DNA of 64,000 nucleotides from Thalassospira sp. (GCF_030690045.1 NZ_JAUYHK010000022.1:62001-126000), one strand, 5' to 3'; shown: positions 1-8,091, numbered from the stretch's first letter. Notes: a model not told the origin generated them from the sequence alone. Program-made: numbers and translations.

Positions 1-483
1 CTCATCCAGAAGGCCGGTTGCGCGATCGCGTTCAATCGATTGCGCCAATTCATGGGGCAGGGAATTGACCGACACCCGCAAGGCAACGAAAAAATGCCCG
101 CCCAGATCGGGCAGGAAATACCCCGACATCGATACCGGCGCACTCAGGCTTTCATCGGGGCGCACAAACCGCACCAGAATATTGTCCATCCGCCCGCGCC
201 GTTGCGCCACATGCAGCATTTCCTGCACCAGCGGCCGAAATTGCGGTGCCAGAAAATCGCGGAACAGGTGGTTTTCCAGATCGGCAATGTCACGGCCCAG
301 CAAGCCGTCAGACGCGCCGGACGCAAAAACAATGCGCAAATCCTCGTCCAGCTCCAACAGCAAATCACCCCAGACAAAGGCCAGGGCGGCAAACCGGTTT
401 CGTTCGCTGCGCAAGGTCACTGTGCGTTGTCTCAGATTCTTTTCCAATTGCCGCATACCTGTCGCGTCCGCAATCCTGCCCAC
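1..483 (-). CDS. PAS-type sensor/signalling protein, N-terminal part (runs off the window)
   Basis: Reading the minus strand from 483 to the window edge gives an uninterrupted 161-codon frame. It starts at a GTG preceded by AAGGGGG about six bases upstream; an ATG nine codons later (456) is the alternative start. The first 25 residues are charged and helix-like. A PAS-like segment follows (DLLLELDEDLRIVFASGAS, then LLGRDIADLENHLF), as in proteins that sense through a PAS fold. The last visible residues (RDRATGLLDE) resemble the entry to a GGDEF or EAL domain, so this may be a cyclic-di-GMP enzyme. The C-terminal output domain lies outside the window, so the function stays open. Confidence 0.6.
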   Translation of the reverse strand, partial: MGRIADATGMRQLEKNLRQRTVTLRSERNRFAALAFVWGDLLLELDEDLRIVFASGASDGLLGRDIADLENHLFRDFLAPQFRPLVQEMLHVAQRRGRMDNILVRFVRPDESLSAPVSMSGYFLPDLGGHFFVALRVSVNSLPHELAQSIERDRATGLLDE

Positions 484-705
484 GCGGTTCCCCCTTGCGA
501 ACCATCCTGTGCCGCCCGGCCCTGCACAGGCAACAACCGGACATATCCAGTCTATATGATGTGCCTTAGGATAATTAAAATAACCTTTACGGGAAATTTT
601 CCACCCGGCGGGTTTGCCGCCCGAAATCCGGCAATACCATTGCGATCCGGGGCGGATTTGGGGCAGTATCGGTTTTTGCATCAGAATCAGAACGGATCAG
701 GATTG

Positions 706-1398
706 ATGACTTCCGCCGCCGCCCTTCCCGAAATTGATCATAACAGCATCCTGATCTTTGATCTCGATAACACGCTTTATCCGGCAAGCTGCGATCTGTT
801 TTCGCAGGTTTCCGCCCTGATCGGGTGCTATGTCCGCGATCATCTCGGCCTGCCTGCCGACAAGGCGCATCTGGTGCAAAAGGATTATTTTTACCGTTAC
901 GGCACCACGCTGCGCGGCCTGATGCTCGAACATCAGGTGGACCCGGCCGATTATCTGGGCAAGGTCCATGATATCGATCTGTCAGTGGTCGATCCCGCCC
1001 CGATGATGGATGCCGCCCTTGCCGCCCTGCCCTGCCGCAAGGTGATTTTCACCAATGCCTCGCGCGGCCATGCGGAACGGGTAACGGACCGTCTGGGCAT
1101 TGCCCGGCATTTTGACGGCATTTTCGATATCGTCGATGCCGGTTTCATCCCCAAACCGCAACCCGAACCCTATAATTTGTTGCTGTCGCGCCATGATATC
1201 GACCCGACCCGTGCGGTGTTTTTTGAAGACATGGCCAAAAACCTGTTGCCCGCCCGCGATCTTGGCATGACCACGGTGCTGATCCATACCGATATCGACT
1301 GGGCGCAGGACGGCCGCGACGACCCGCGCATCACCCACCACACCACCGACATCACCGGCTTTTTGCGCGCCCTTGCGGGCGACACTGTGGCGGCATAA
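706..1398 (+). CDS. HAD-superfamily pyrimidine 5'-nucleotidase
   Basis: A 230-residue protein with all four HAD motifs: FDLDNTLY at residues 18-25 (nucleophile D19, acid D21), FTNAS (motif II Thr/Ser), the Lys in PKPQPEPY, and the acidic FFEDMAKN. The order and spacing fit the YjjG/SDT1-like pyrimidine nucleotidases that dephosphorylate nucleoside monophosphates in the cytoplasm. I chose the ATG at 706, with AGGA eight bases upstream. The frame is open further upstream but that part is not protein-like. In several alphaproteobacteria this gene sits just ahead of dapD. Here the Cas13a locus lies between them. The exact substrate is inferred from the family. Confidence 0.85.
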   Translation: MTSAAALPEIDHNSILIFDLDNTLYPASCDLFSQVSALIGCYVRDHLGLPADKAHLVQKDYFYRYGTTLRGLMLEHQVDPADYLGKVHDIDLSVVDPAPMMDAALAALPCRKVIFTNASRGHAERVTDRLGIARHFDGIFDIVDAGFIPKPQPEPYNLLLSRHDIDPTRAVFFEDMAKNLLPARDLGMTTVLIHTDIDWAQDGRDDPRITHHTTDITGFLRALAGDTVAA

Positions 1399-1485
1399 CC
1401 GCCGCCCCTCCCCCTCTTAAGGACAGTTGCGCCCGCCGCCTTGCGCCGGTCATACTCCCGATCAGACATCATCGGGGGGAATGAA

Positions 1486-4400
1486 ATGCAAATCATCAAG
1501 CCTTATGGCCGCAGCCATGTTGACAGCGATACAGTCCAGAACAGGCAGCGCGTCCTGCTGCGCGATGGCAAAATCAGTCAAAAAGGCGACATAACGCCCT
1601 TTGCCACCAGCCACAGCGAACTGGTGATTGCGCAATGGATTTCGGCAATTGACAAAATCGCCACCAAACCATCGGGCAAGAACGGCCCGACCGAAAGACA
1701 AAAACATCTGCGCACGGTTTTGGGGAAGGCCGCATGGGATCATGTGCGGGACCAAAATCTTTTGCCCGATAAAGACCGGGACAGACTGAAAGCCATATGG
1801 GACTGGAAAATCGCCCCGTGGGACAAGGAGGCAAACTACCAGCCCAGAAAAGACAGACAAGGCAAAACTCTGCCCGAACCCGAACCAACAGGCCGCTGGT
1901 ACAAAACCTTTGCCGATGAAATGGCCCCCGGTGAAATCACCGAACAACAGGCCAAAGACATTGCCGCGAAAATTTACAAACATCTGTATGAAGGCGAATA
2001 CCGGATAAAGCGGGATGAAGGCCAATGCCAGATAAAATCACAGAAACCCCAACGCAAGACCGGCCTGATCGAACGGCGTGCGCAAAGCATCGCCCGGAAT
2101 TTTTTAAAAAAAACAGACCCCCTGATCATCGACAATCCCGATAATGGCTGGTCCTCCACCGACCACAACAGGGACAAAACGACCTATAAAGCAGCAGGCG
2201 ATATCGCCGCCATAATTTATAAGAAGGTCGCGAAATTTCAGGACGACAAGAAAAAGAGTTTTCAGGAAAAAGAAAAAAGAACAAAAACTTTCCGCCTGCC
2301 CCGCCCCATCGCGGCAGAGGAATTATACAACCATTATGGAAAACTCTTTCCCGGCCAAAAACCTGAAACCGTCAAGGATGACGCCCCCGGTCTGTATAAC
2401 CTGCATATGGCGGTGCGCGATTATTACAGCCGGATCGTCAAGGGAAATTGCAAAAACGACCATCTGAGAATCCTGCCAGAAAATATGGATGCGCTGTTTG
2501 CCCGCCTGCGGGTTGTGCGCACCAACCGCGATATCAACACCCTGATCCGGCTGGGCAAAATCATCCATTATCAGGCACATGAAAACGGCACGGGCGTCAT
2601 CGCCAACTGGCCCGATCCCGCCACAATCGACAAAAGCCGGTTCTGGAGCAGCGACGGACAATCCGATATCAAACGTAACGAGGCCTTCGTGCGCGTCTGG
2701 CGACATGTCATCGCCCTTGCCAGCCGCACCCTGACCGACTGGACCGATCCCGATAACGTGGCCAACGGTGATATTTTTGGCGGAAAGGAAATTGAGGCCG
2801 CGATAGCCCGTCTCGATTCCCCCCATTACCGCAAAAAATGCAAATTGCTGTTTGGCAGCAAAAGCCCGCATTTCACCGGGGACGAAGCCCGTGAAAAGGC
2901 GGTTTTGCACATGGCCTTGCGACAAACCGCACAGCTTCGCCACACATCATTTCATTTCACCGAACCGTCGCACTTTCTGAAAACTTTAACCGGGTTGGCC
3001 GCACATCCGAAAATTGATCAGGCCGAATTGCAAACGGCAACCTCGGCCATAAAGGACTTGTGGGATGACGACAACAAAGACCGGATCGCGCAATTGCACG
3101 CAACCCTGACCGCCTGCCAATGCGGGGATTATTACGAGGGTGCTCAGGTCAGCAAACTTTTATCCCTTTTGGCCGATCCCGAATCAGGAACAGAAACACT
3201 TCCCCTGCCAAAATTGCGCCGGGTGCTCGATCGTCATGAAAAGGCATGGAAAGGCCATGACAATCTCGGCCTGCCACGACTTGGCAACCGCCAGAGGATG
3301 GAAGAAAAACCCGACGAACAATGCCGCTATACGGTTCTGAAACTGATTTACAACCGGCCCTTCCGCCGCTGGATGGAAACCCGTCCGGCCCCGATCCTGC
3401 GCGAATGGGTTGAAAAATCTGCCAGCCGCGCCACCGAAGAAGCCAAATCCATCAATGGTAAAAACGCCACGGCAAAAAAACTCATTGCATCGCGGGCTTC
3501 CAAACTGTTGCCGAATTTTGATTTTTCACCACAGGATGGGCAACCGCCGGTTTCCCGGTTCTTTTTTGACCTGACCCGTGCAACCGCAAGCGAAATGGCG
3601 GTTACGCGCGGCTATCAGTCCGATGGCGAAAACGCACAGGATCAGGCCAAATTTATCGGCGACCTGCAATGCGATGTGGTCGCACAGGGCTTTGCCGCAT
3701 ATCTGCGCGAAGACGGACTGGATTTTGTTTTACGGCCCAAATATGCAAACCGGCCCGCCATCCCTGTTCACGATGCCGAAACAGACAAAAAACCCGTCAC
3801 GGGCGAAGACTGGCAAAAAGTGCTGTATTTCATCCTCCATCTGATCCCGGTGGAGGAAATTGGCAAACTCGCCCATCAAATCCGCAAATATATTGTCCTT
3901 GGCAGCGACCGTAAAACAAACCGCGACACAACCGGCAACAGCACCGAAAAAGCCAGGCGCGAAACCACGAAACAACTGCTTCGGGTCATGACATTGTATC
4001 TCGATATGCATGACGCCAAATTTTCAGGCGGCGAACATCTGGCCGGGATTGGCGATTTTTCAAGGTTTTATGACCAGCAAGGCGATTTTGACCGGATGTT
4101 TCCCGAACCGGTGCCGGGCATGACAGACCGCCTGCCGCGCCGGGGCTTGCGCGAAATCATGCGATTTGGTCATTTGTCCGCCCTGCAAGATATTTTTGAT
4201 GCCCATAAAATCACGCATGACAACGTAAACACATGGTTCACCAACACCACCGCCCCGGATGGCAAACCCGCCAGCACCCCCATCGCCCACCATCAGAAAA
4301 CGCGCGAAGAACTTCATGACCGGGCAACCCGGTCTCCTAAAAAATTCTCAACCCATGACCTGCGTTCTTATATCCGCGCCTTGCGCGGCGTCATCACACA

Positions 4401-5157
4401 CCGCCACAACGCCGCCCATGTCACCCTGACCAATCATGTCCGCCTGCACCGGTTGATGATGACGGTTCTGGGCCGTCTGGTGGATTTTTCCGGCCTGTGG
4501 GAACGCGATCTGTATTTCGTCCTGCTTGCCCTGATGCATCATCGCGGTCTGAAACCGGACGAAGTATTTAAATCCGGTGGCCTGACCAAACTGGCAGAAG
4601 GCCAGGTGATTGCGGCCCTTGACAAACAAAATCCGCAAAATACCGCTTCCTTCCAAAAGGAACTGGAAACCTTTTTCAATCTTGCAAAACCGGTTTCCTG
4701 CGCCATGCCAAATGTCCAACCGGAAACAATCCGGGGCCTGCGCAACCATTTCGCCCATTTAAATATGTTGCGCAACAATGGCGCAAAACCGGACCTGACA
4801 GCGGCGACAAATGATGCCCGCACCCTGATGGCCTATGACCGCAAACTGAAAAACGCCGTCAGCCAATCCATCATCGAATTGCTGGCCCGCGAGGGATTGG
4901 TATTGAACTGGCAAATGGGGGATGATCACAAATTGCACGGTGCAAACCTGTTTGCCAGACAGGCCGAACATTTCAAAAAAGGCAAAACGCAAATCCGCAA
5001 AAAAACCGGAAACGGAAACGACGAAAGATTTAAAATCCTCGAAAACCTGCATGGCAACGATTTCGGGGCGATGGTCGCCACCCTGTTCGGCGGCAAGACA
5101 GTTCCGGCACAGGACATCACCGGCTGGCGCAATCCCGATACGCTTTTCATCAAATGA
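1486..5157 (+). CDS. cas13a: Cas13a, RNA-guided RNase (type VI-A CRISPR effector)
   Basis: A 1223-residue protein starting at the ATG at 1486, with a GGGGGGA Shine-Dalgarno six bases upstream. The N-terminus (MQIIKPYGR, then QWISAIDKI) and late segments (HVRLHRLMM, MAYDRKLKNAV, LNWQM) match my memory of Rhodobacter capsulatus Cas13a. Two HEPN RNase motifs of the R-x4-H type are intact: R485-HTSF-H490 and R1086-NHFA-H1091. Their spacing fits the bilobed Cas13a layout, where the paired HEPN domains cut target and collateral RNA once the crRNA pairs. A CRISPR array with a Cas13a-type repeat starts 145 bp downstream on the same strand. No cas1, cas2 or accessory csx gene is nearby. It ends shortly after the second HEPN domain and seems to lack the C-terminal S1-like extension I recall in the Rhodobacter protein. 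Lysine AAA codons are more frequent than in its neighbours, a hint of horizontal transfer. Confidence 0.95.
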   Translation: MQIIKPYGRSHVDSDTVQNRQRVLLRDGKISQKGDITPFATSHSELVIAQWISAIDKIATKPSGKNGPTERQKHLRTVLGKAAWDHVRDQNLLPDKDRDRLKAIWDWKIAPWDKEANYQPRKDRQGKTLPEPEPTGRWYKTFADEMAPGEITEQQAKDIAAKIYKHLYEGEYRIKRDEGQCQIKSQKPQRKTGLIERRAQSIARNFLKKTDPLIIDNPDNGWSSTDHNRDKTTYKAAGDIAAIIYKKVAKFQDDKKKSFQEKEKRTKTFRLPRPIAAEELYNHYGKLFPGQKPETVKDDAPGLYNLHMAVRDYYSRIVKGNCKNDHLRILPENMDALFARLRVVRTNRDINTLIRLGKIIHYQAHENGTGVIANWPDPATIDKSRFWSSDGQSDIKRNEAFVRVWRHVIALASRTLTDWTDPDNVANGDIFGGKEIEAAIARLDSPHYRKKCKLLFGSKSPHFTGDEAREKAVLHMALRQTAQLRHTSFHFTEPSHFLKTLTGLAAHPKIDQAELQTATSAIKDLWDDDNKDRIAQLHATLTACQCGDYYEGAQVSKLLSLLADPESGTETLPLPKLRRVLDRHEKAWKGHDNLGLPRLGNRQRMEEKPDEQCRYTVLKLIYNRPFRRWMETRPAPILREWVEKSASRATEEAKSINGKNATAKKLIASRASKLLPNFDFSPQDGQPPVSRFFFDLTRATASEMAVTRGYQSDGENAQDQAKFIGDLQCDVVAQGFAAYLREDGLDFVLRPKYANRPAIPVHDAETDKKPVTGEDWQKVLYFILHLIPVEEIGKLAHQIRKYIVLGSDRKTNRDTTGNSTEKARRETTKQLLRVMTLYLDMHDAKFSGGEHLAGIGDFSRFYDQQGDFDRMFPEPVPGMTDRLPRRGLREIMRFGHLSALQDIFDAHKITHDNVNTWFTNTTAPDGKPASTPIAHHQKTREELHDRATRSPKKFSTHDLRSYIRALRGVITHRHNAAHVTLTNHVRLHRLMMTVLGRLVDFSGLWERDLYFVLLALMHHRGLKPDEVFKSGGLTKLAEGQVIAALDKQNPQNTASFQKELETFFNLAKPVSCAMPNVQPETIRGLRNHFAHLNMLRNNGAKPDLTAATNDARTLMAYDRKLKNAVSQSIIELLAREGLVLNWQMGDDHKLHGANLFARQAEHFKKGKTQIRKKTGNGNDERFKILENLHGNDFGAMVATLFGGKTVPAQDITGWRNPDTLFIK

Positions 5158-5302
5158 CCCGCAACTCGCCGCCACACGCAAAACGGGCAACACAAACCGA
5201 CAAAAACCGGCGAAAAAACCGGTGAAACAAGGGAAAAAACACGACAATGCCCCGGTCATTTCACCAGATTCCCTTGACAGATCAACAGGAACCGGGAATC
5301 CT
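5158..5302 (+). promoter_or_regulatory. CRISPR leader with possible crRNA promoter
   Basis: 145 bp between the cas13a stop and the first repeat, A/C-rich, with no ORF. A perfect TTGACA lies at 5274-5279. Seventeen bases later, directly against the first repeat, is AATCCT (5297-5302), a poor -10 hexamer with three matches of six. If this is a promoter, transcription would start inside repeat 1 and the array would be expressed separately from cas13a. Read-through from cas13a is an equally good explanation. Confidence 0.35.
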
Positions 5303-5586
5303 GTTGGAGATCACCCCCAAATTGAGGGGGACTACACCTGCAGGATCGTCTCGAACAGATGCTTTTCGTTGGAGATCACCCCCAAATTGAGGGGGACTAC
5401 ACCTTTGATTTGCAAGATGAGATGGTAAGGCCTGTTGGAGATCACCCCCAAATTGAGGGGGACTACACCTTACCCTAGTTTTTCTGCCAATCTTCTCAAG
5501 TTGGAGATCACCCCCAAATTGAGGGGGACTACACCGACGGCATCCGTACCCCTGCCCCGCCCAAGTTGGAGATCACCCCCAAATTG
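5303..5586 (+). CRISPR. Type VI-A CRISPR array: 4 full repeats, 4 spacers, truncated fifth repeat
   Basis: Four identical 36-nt repeats (5303-5338, 5368-5403, 5434-5469, 5500-5535) begin GTTGGAGATC and end GGGGGACTACACC. They are separated by spacers of 29, 30, 30 and 29 nt (5339-5367, 5404-5433, 5470-5499, 5536-5564). Inside the repeat, ACCCCC and GGGGGA flank AAATTGA and form a five-pair stem with a seven-base loop. The 3' end GACTACACC resembles the Cas13a consensus GACTAAAAC. A fifth repeat (5565-5586) keeps only 22 nt, stops before the GGGGG arm and cannot fold. The broken distal end and the 5'-handle orientation both imply plus-strand transcription, with the repeat 5' of each spacer as Cas13a requires. 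Confidence 0.97.
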
Positions 5587-5605
5587 GACGTGCCCGGAAA
5601 AAGGC

Positions 5606-5642
5606 GGGAGCCAATCCCTGAATTTTGACAGGATTGGTTCCC
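5606..5642. repeat. Hairpin-forming inverted repeat after the CRISPR array
   Basis: GGGAGCCAATCC (5606-5617) pairs with GGATTGGTTCCC (5631-5642), twelve pairs with one G-U, around a 13-base loop. No T-run follows, so it is not a textbook terminator, although it is well placed to stop or stabilise array transcripts. It could also be one of the dispersed repeats of this region. Confidence 0.5.
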
Positions 5643-5957
5643 GTGACGCCGACGAAGAAAATCTGGCCGGGCGGCATGCCAAATGCACCGATGGTTTTAA
5701 AGCACAAGCATACGGCTTTGCTCACCGTCGGCCCGCCGTTACGCGCAATCGCCGGTGATCGGTGGGGCGTTGAAATGGCGCAGGCTCAGTCTGCCGCCAA
5801 ACTCATTTCGGCGCGGATTGCAGATCGGTCAGCGCCTCATCTCTCAGGGCCTGCATTGCCGTCCTTCATCCTGTGCCAGATCGCAGATAGCTGACAGAAT
5901 TTCCGAATTGATCTGTGGTGCAAATTGCTCGCGTGTTCTGGTCGCCATAACGCACCG

Positions 5958-6054
5958 CCAATCCCTGACTTTCGTGGCACCCTGACGTATCATGAAAATG
6001 TCTCTGTCCCCTCCAATTCCTGACTTTGGTGATACCATGATGCATCCTGAAAAG
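5958..6054. repeat. Two tandem copies of a ~42-bp degenerate repeat
   Basis: Copy A (5958-5999) and copy B (6013-6054) share CCAATyCCTGACTTTsGTG followed by a related tail ending CCTGAAAA or CATGAAAA, at a period of 55 bp. Both lie in non-coding DNA. The role is unknown. They resemble the intergenic repeat families common in Rhodospirillales. Confidence 0.55.
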
Positions 6055-6627
6055 GCCTCCGCCATCGCCCTTCCCATGCCCCCCGGAAACCCGGCAACCG
6101 CAAGCTGGCTCTCGCTTTCGCGGCGGTGACGGCCAGAAACCCCCACCCAAAACCACCCAAATCGCCAACGGCGCAGGACCGATGCACACAAGACGGACTA
6201 CCCCCGTGGGATTTTGGCGAGGCTCCATCAGGGGTACCTGATATGGCGCCCATACCCCCGTCTGCCTCACCCGCCGCATCCGAAAATGCAGGCTTGGGTC
6301 TTCTTCCGTCATCGGGCTTCCGCCCCGCATCAACCGGCCCCGCCGCAAGACGGCTTTCCCGTCACCTCGACGGGAACCGGACACACTTCGGGCTTCTGCC
6401 CGCCGTGCCAACAGGCCCGGCAAGGCCGGACAGCTCCCGCCATGATCCGGGCAGGCACGGCCAACCACAAGGCGCACCTCGGGCATCCGTCAGTCATGCC
6501 AACAGGCCGTCTTCGGACCCGTCCCCCGCTCCTGCCACTCCCGGCAAGGCCGGATGGCACCCGCCCCGATCCGGGCAGGTCTTACCACCGACAAGACGCA
6601 ATTCGGGCGTCCTGACAAATGGCCGGG

Positions 6628-6732
6628 TTAGCGGACCCGCGCAATGCCCCCGTAATGGCTCCTCCATCCGCCGGTCATGATTTTGCGGGCTTGCCCGCCG
6701 CCTTCTCTGTCCATGTAGTAACGCATCATCAT
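6628..6732 (-). CDS. 34-residue small ORF, copy 1 (unknown function)
   Basis: Starts at three consecutive ATG codons with GAGGAAAG about seven bases upstream and ends in TAA after 34 residues. The core reads ARKIMTGGWRSHYGGIAR. The second copy at 27357-27461 has the same length and frame. Within the core (residues 15-32) I count five synonymous differences and one conservative change (Arg/Lys), which suggests selection on a peptide. The first 14 and last two residues vary more. The frame is also open upstream, giving up to 92 residues, but the matching upstream frame is not kept in copy 2. I do not recognise the peptide. Coding status is likely but not proven. Confidence 0.5.
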   Translation of the reverse strand: MMMRYYMDREGGGQARKIMTGGWRSHYGGIARVR

Positions 6733-6754
6733 CGCCTCTTTCCTCTGGCCCAAA

Positions 6755-6789
6755 CGCAAAAACCCGCAAGGCATAAGCCTTGCGGGTTT
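6755..6789 (-). terminator. Attenuator-like hairpin upstream of small ORF copy 1
   Basis: On the minus strand AAACCCGCAAGGC, a TTAT loop and GCCTTGCGGGTTT form a perfect 13-pair stem followed by further T residues. This is a classic intrinsic terminator, but it lies between the likely promoter and the small ORF, so it would act as an attenuator or would end a short leader RNA. Confidence 0.7.
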
Positions 6790-6822
6790 CGGTCCGGGCG
6801 GAATTGTCCCGTTGACTTTTCT

Positions 6823-6851
6823 GTTATGCTGCAATGAAAAGAACAAATCAA
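6823..6851 (-). promoter_or_regulatory. Candidate sigma-70 promoter of element copy 1
   Basis: On the minus strand TTGATT (6851-6846) and CATAAC (6828-6823) are 17 bases apart. The same hexamers and spacing occur in copy 2, which is the main support. Confidence 0.45.
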
Positions 6852-6857
6852 GAACTT

Positions 6858-7136
6858 TTTTCAGATTTTTTGAAAAAACTTTATCTGCATCCCGCCAGTT
6901 GATCAAAAATCATTCAAAATCAATTTGTTAAAGGCGGGGCCGGGATGCCGGAAACAGGCCCGCATCCTGTGCGATGCGGGTCGGGGGTTCCCGGATCTGG
7001 GTGGGGGGCGGGGTGGGGATCGGGGCCGATTCGCCGCTTTTTGCGCCCGCCCTGCACCCGCGCAGTTGACTTGCCGGGCGGCTTTGACCATTCTGCGCCG
7101 CAACCCGGTATTCAGACCAGCGCAAGGAATCCGACG
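6858..7136. other. Intergenic region upstream of dapD
   Basis: 279 bp with no supported gene. It contains an AT-rich patch near 6850-6930 and a G-rich low-complexity stretch near 6985-7030. The dapD promoter should lie here, but I cannot assign it confidently. Confidence 0.4.
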
Positions 7137-7982
7137 ATGGACAAGGCACAACTCGAAGGCGTCATCAATGTCGCCTGGGAAAATCGCGACCAGATCAGCC
7201 CCGCCACCAGTGGCGAAGTGCGCAAGGCCGTGGAACAGACCCTGACCGCGCTTGATAGCGGCATCCTGCGAGTCGCCGAAAAAACCGGCGGGGCGTGGGT
7301 GGTCAATCAATGGGCGAAAAAGGCGGTTTTGCTGTCGTTCCGCCTTAATGACATGGCCGCCATTCCCGGTGGCCCCGGCGAAAACACCAACTGGTGGGAC
7401 AAGGTGCCGTCAAAATTCGCCGGTTGGGGCGAGGCCGAATTCAAATCCGCCGGTTTCCGCGCCGTTCCGGGCAGCATCGTGCGCCGGTCGGCCTATATCG
7501 CACCGGGCACGGTTCTGATGCCCAGTTTTGTCAATCTCGGCGCCTATGTCGATAGCGGCGTGATGGTCGATACCTGGGCCACCGTCGGATCCTGTGCGCA
7601 GATCGGCAAAAACGTTCATCTGTCAGGCGGGGCCGGGATTGGCGGGGTTCTCGAACCGCTTCAGGCCGGGCCGGTGATTATCGAAGACAACGCCTTTATC
7701 GGCGCCCGTTCGGAAATCGTCGAAGGCGTGATTGTCGAAGAAGGGGCGGTGATTTCGATGGGGGTTTTCATCGGCGCATCGACCAAGATTATCGACCGCA
7801 ATACCGGCGAAACCTTTATCGGCCGCGTTCCGGCCTATTCGGTTGTCGTTCCGGGCAGCATTCCGGGCAAACCGCTTCCTGATGGCAAGCCGGGGCCGGG
7901 GCTGTATTGCGCCGTGATCATCAAACGGGTTGATGAAAAAACCCGTTCCAAAACCTCGATCAACGAATTGCTGCGCGATTGA
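7137..7982 (+). CDS. dapD: 2,3,4,5-tetrahydropyridine-2,6-dicarboxylate N-succinyltransferase (DapD)
   Basis: A 281-residue protein, the usual DapD length. It transfers succinyl from succinyl-CoA to tetrahydrodipicolinate in the cytoplasm, a step of the succinylase route to meso-diaminopimelate and lysine. The middle (about residues 110-230) is a left-handed beta-helix hexapeptide repeat, visible as [20 protein letters not shown] and [20 protein letters not shown]. The N-terminal substrate-binding helices and the SGEVRKAVE segment are present. The start at 7137 has AAGGA eight bases upstream. The longer open frame to 6945 has no family similarity. dapE follows after a terminator-like hairpin, so the two lysine genes are neighbours but perhaps separate transcripts. 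Confidence 0.97.
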   Translation: MDKAQLEGVINVAWENRDQISPATSGEVRKAVEQTLTALDSGILRVAEKTGGAWVVNQWAKKAVLLSFRLNDMAAIPGGPGENTNWWDKVPSKFAGWGEAEFKSAGFRAVPGSIVRRSAYIAPGTVLMPSFVNLGAYVDSGVMVDTWATVGSCAQIGKNVHLSGGAGIGGVLEPLQAGPVIIEDNAFIGARSEIVEGVIVEEGAVISMGVFIGASTKIIDRNTGETFIGRVPAYSVVVPGSIPGKPLPDGKPGPGLYCAVIIKRVDEKTRSKTSINELLRD

Positions 7983-8018
7983 TCGCTGTTGTGATGCCGT
8001 GATCTGATTGCGTATAAC

Positions 8019-8056
8019 AACGGGGCGAAGACGCATCATGGCGGTTTCGCCCCGTT
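8019..8056 (+). terminator. Terminator-like hairpin between dapD and dapE
   Basis: AACGGGGCGAA (8019-8029) pairs perfectly with TTCGCCCCGTT (8046-8056), followed by TCTG. The T-run is short, so termination after dapD may be partial. Confidence 0.55.
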
Positions 8057-8091
8057 TCTGTATCTGTCGCCAGCCAAAGGTTTTTTGCCCG

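Larger units (their letters stand above)
5587..6589. repeat. Non-coding, repeat-rich stretch downstream of the CRISPR array
   Basis: I see no convincing gene in these 1003 bp; the open frames are low-complexity Pro/Arg/Gly strings without good starts. It holds an inverted repeat (5606-5617 with 5631-5642), two tandem degenerate copies of a ~42-bp unit beginning CCAATyCCTGACTTT (5958-5999 and 6013-6054), and a partial third copy of its first bases at 5611. A GC-rich stretch follows (about 6100-6590). Part of that stretch (about 6330-6420) matches, in reverse complement, DNA at about 27540-27620, around the phrase GCAGAAGCCCGAAGT. This looks like an accumulation of dispersed chromosomal repeats rather than decayed genes. 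Confidence 0.6.
6590..6857 (-). repeat. Dispersed ~267-bp element, copy 1
   Basis: On the minus strand this segment is collinear with 27234-27499: promoter-like hexamers, an AAACCCGCAAGGC hairpin with a T-run, a GAGGAAAG ribosome site, a 34-codon ORF and a shared 3' tail ending ATTGCGTCTTGTC. The two copies are inverted relative to each other and about 20.4 kb apart. They carry many point differences, so the duplication is old. No transposase or target-site duplication is visible. Confidence 0.75.

Noticed and set aside
40-705. Upstream extension of the nucleotidase frame to 452 residues
   Set aside because: The extra part overlaps the minus-strand PAS gene, lacks family similarity and has no ribosome site. 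The protein clearly begins at 706.
1486-5157. Cas9, Cas12 or Cas13b-d as alternative identity of the effector
   Set aside because: No RuvC or HNH motifs; two HEPN motifs with the Cas13a spacing, and a repeat whose 3' end matches Cas13a. The N- and C-terminal phrases match the Rhodobacter Cas13a I remember.
5435-5758. Open frame running through the CRISPR array
   Set aside because: It translates the repeats themselves (periodic EITPKLRGTTP) and is an artefact of repeat length.
5625-5894. 89-codon frame downstream of the array
   Set aside because: No ribosome site, no recognisable fold, and it lies in repeat-derived DNA.
6126-6680. Long Pro/Arg-rich frames on both strands
   Set aside because: Low-complexity translation of GC-rich repeats, with overlapping frames on both strands and no sensible start.
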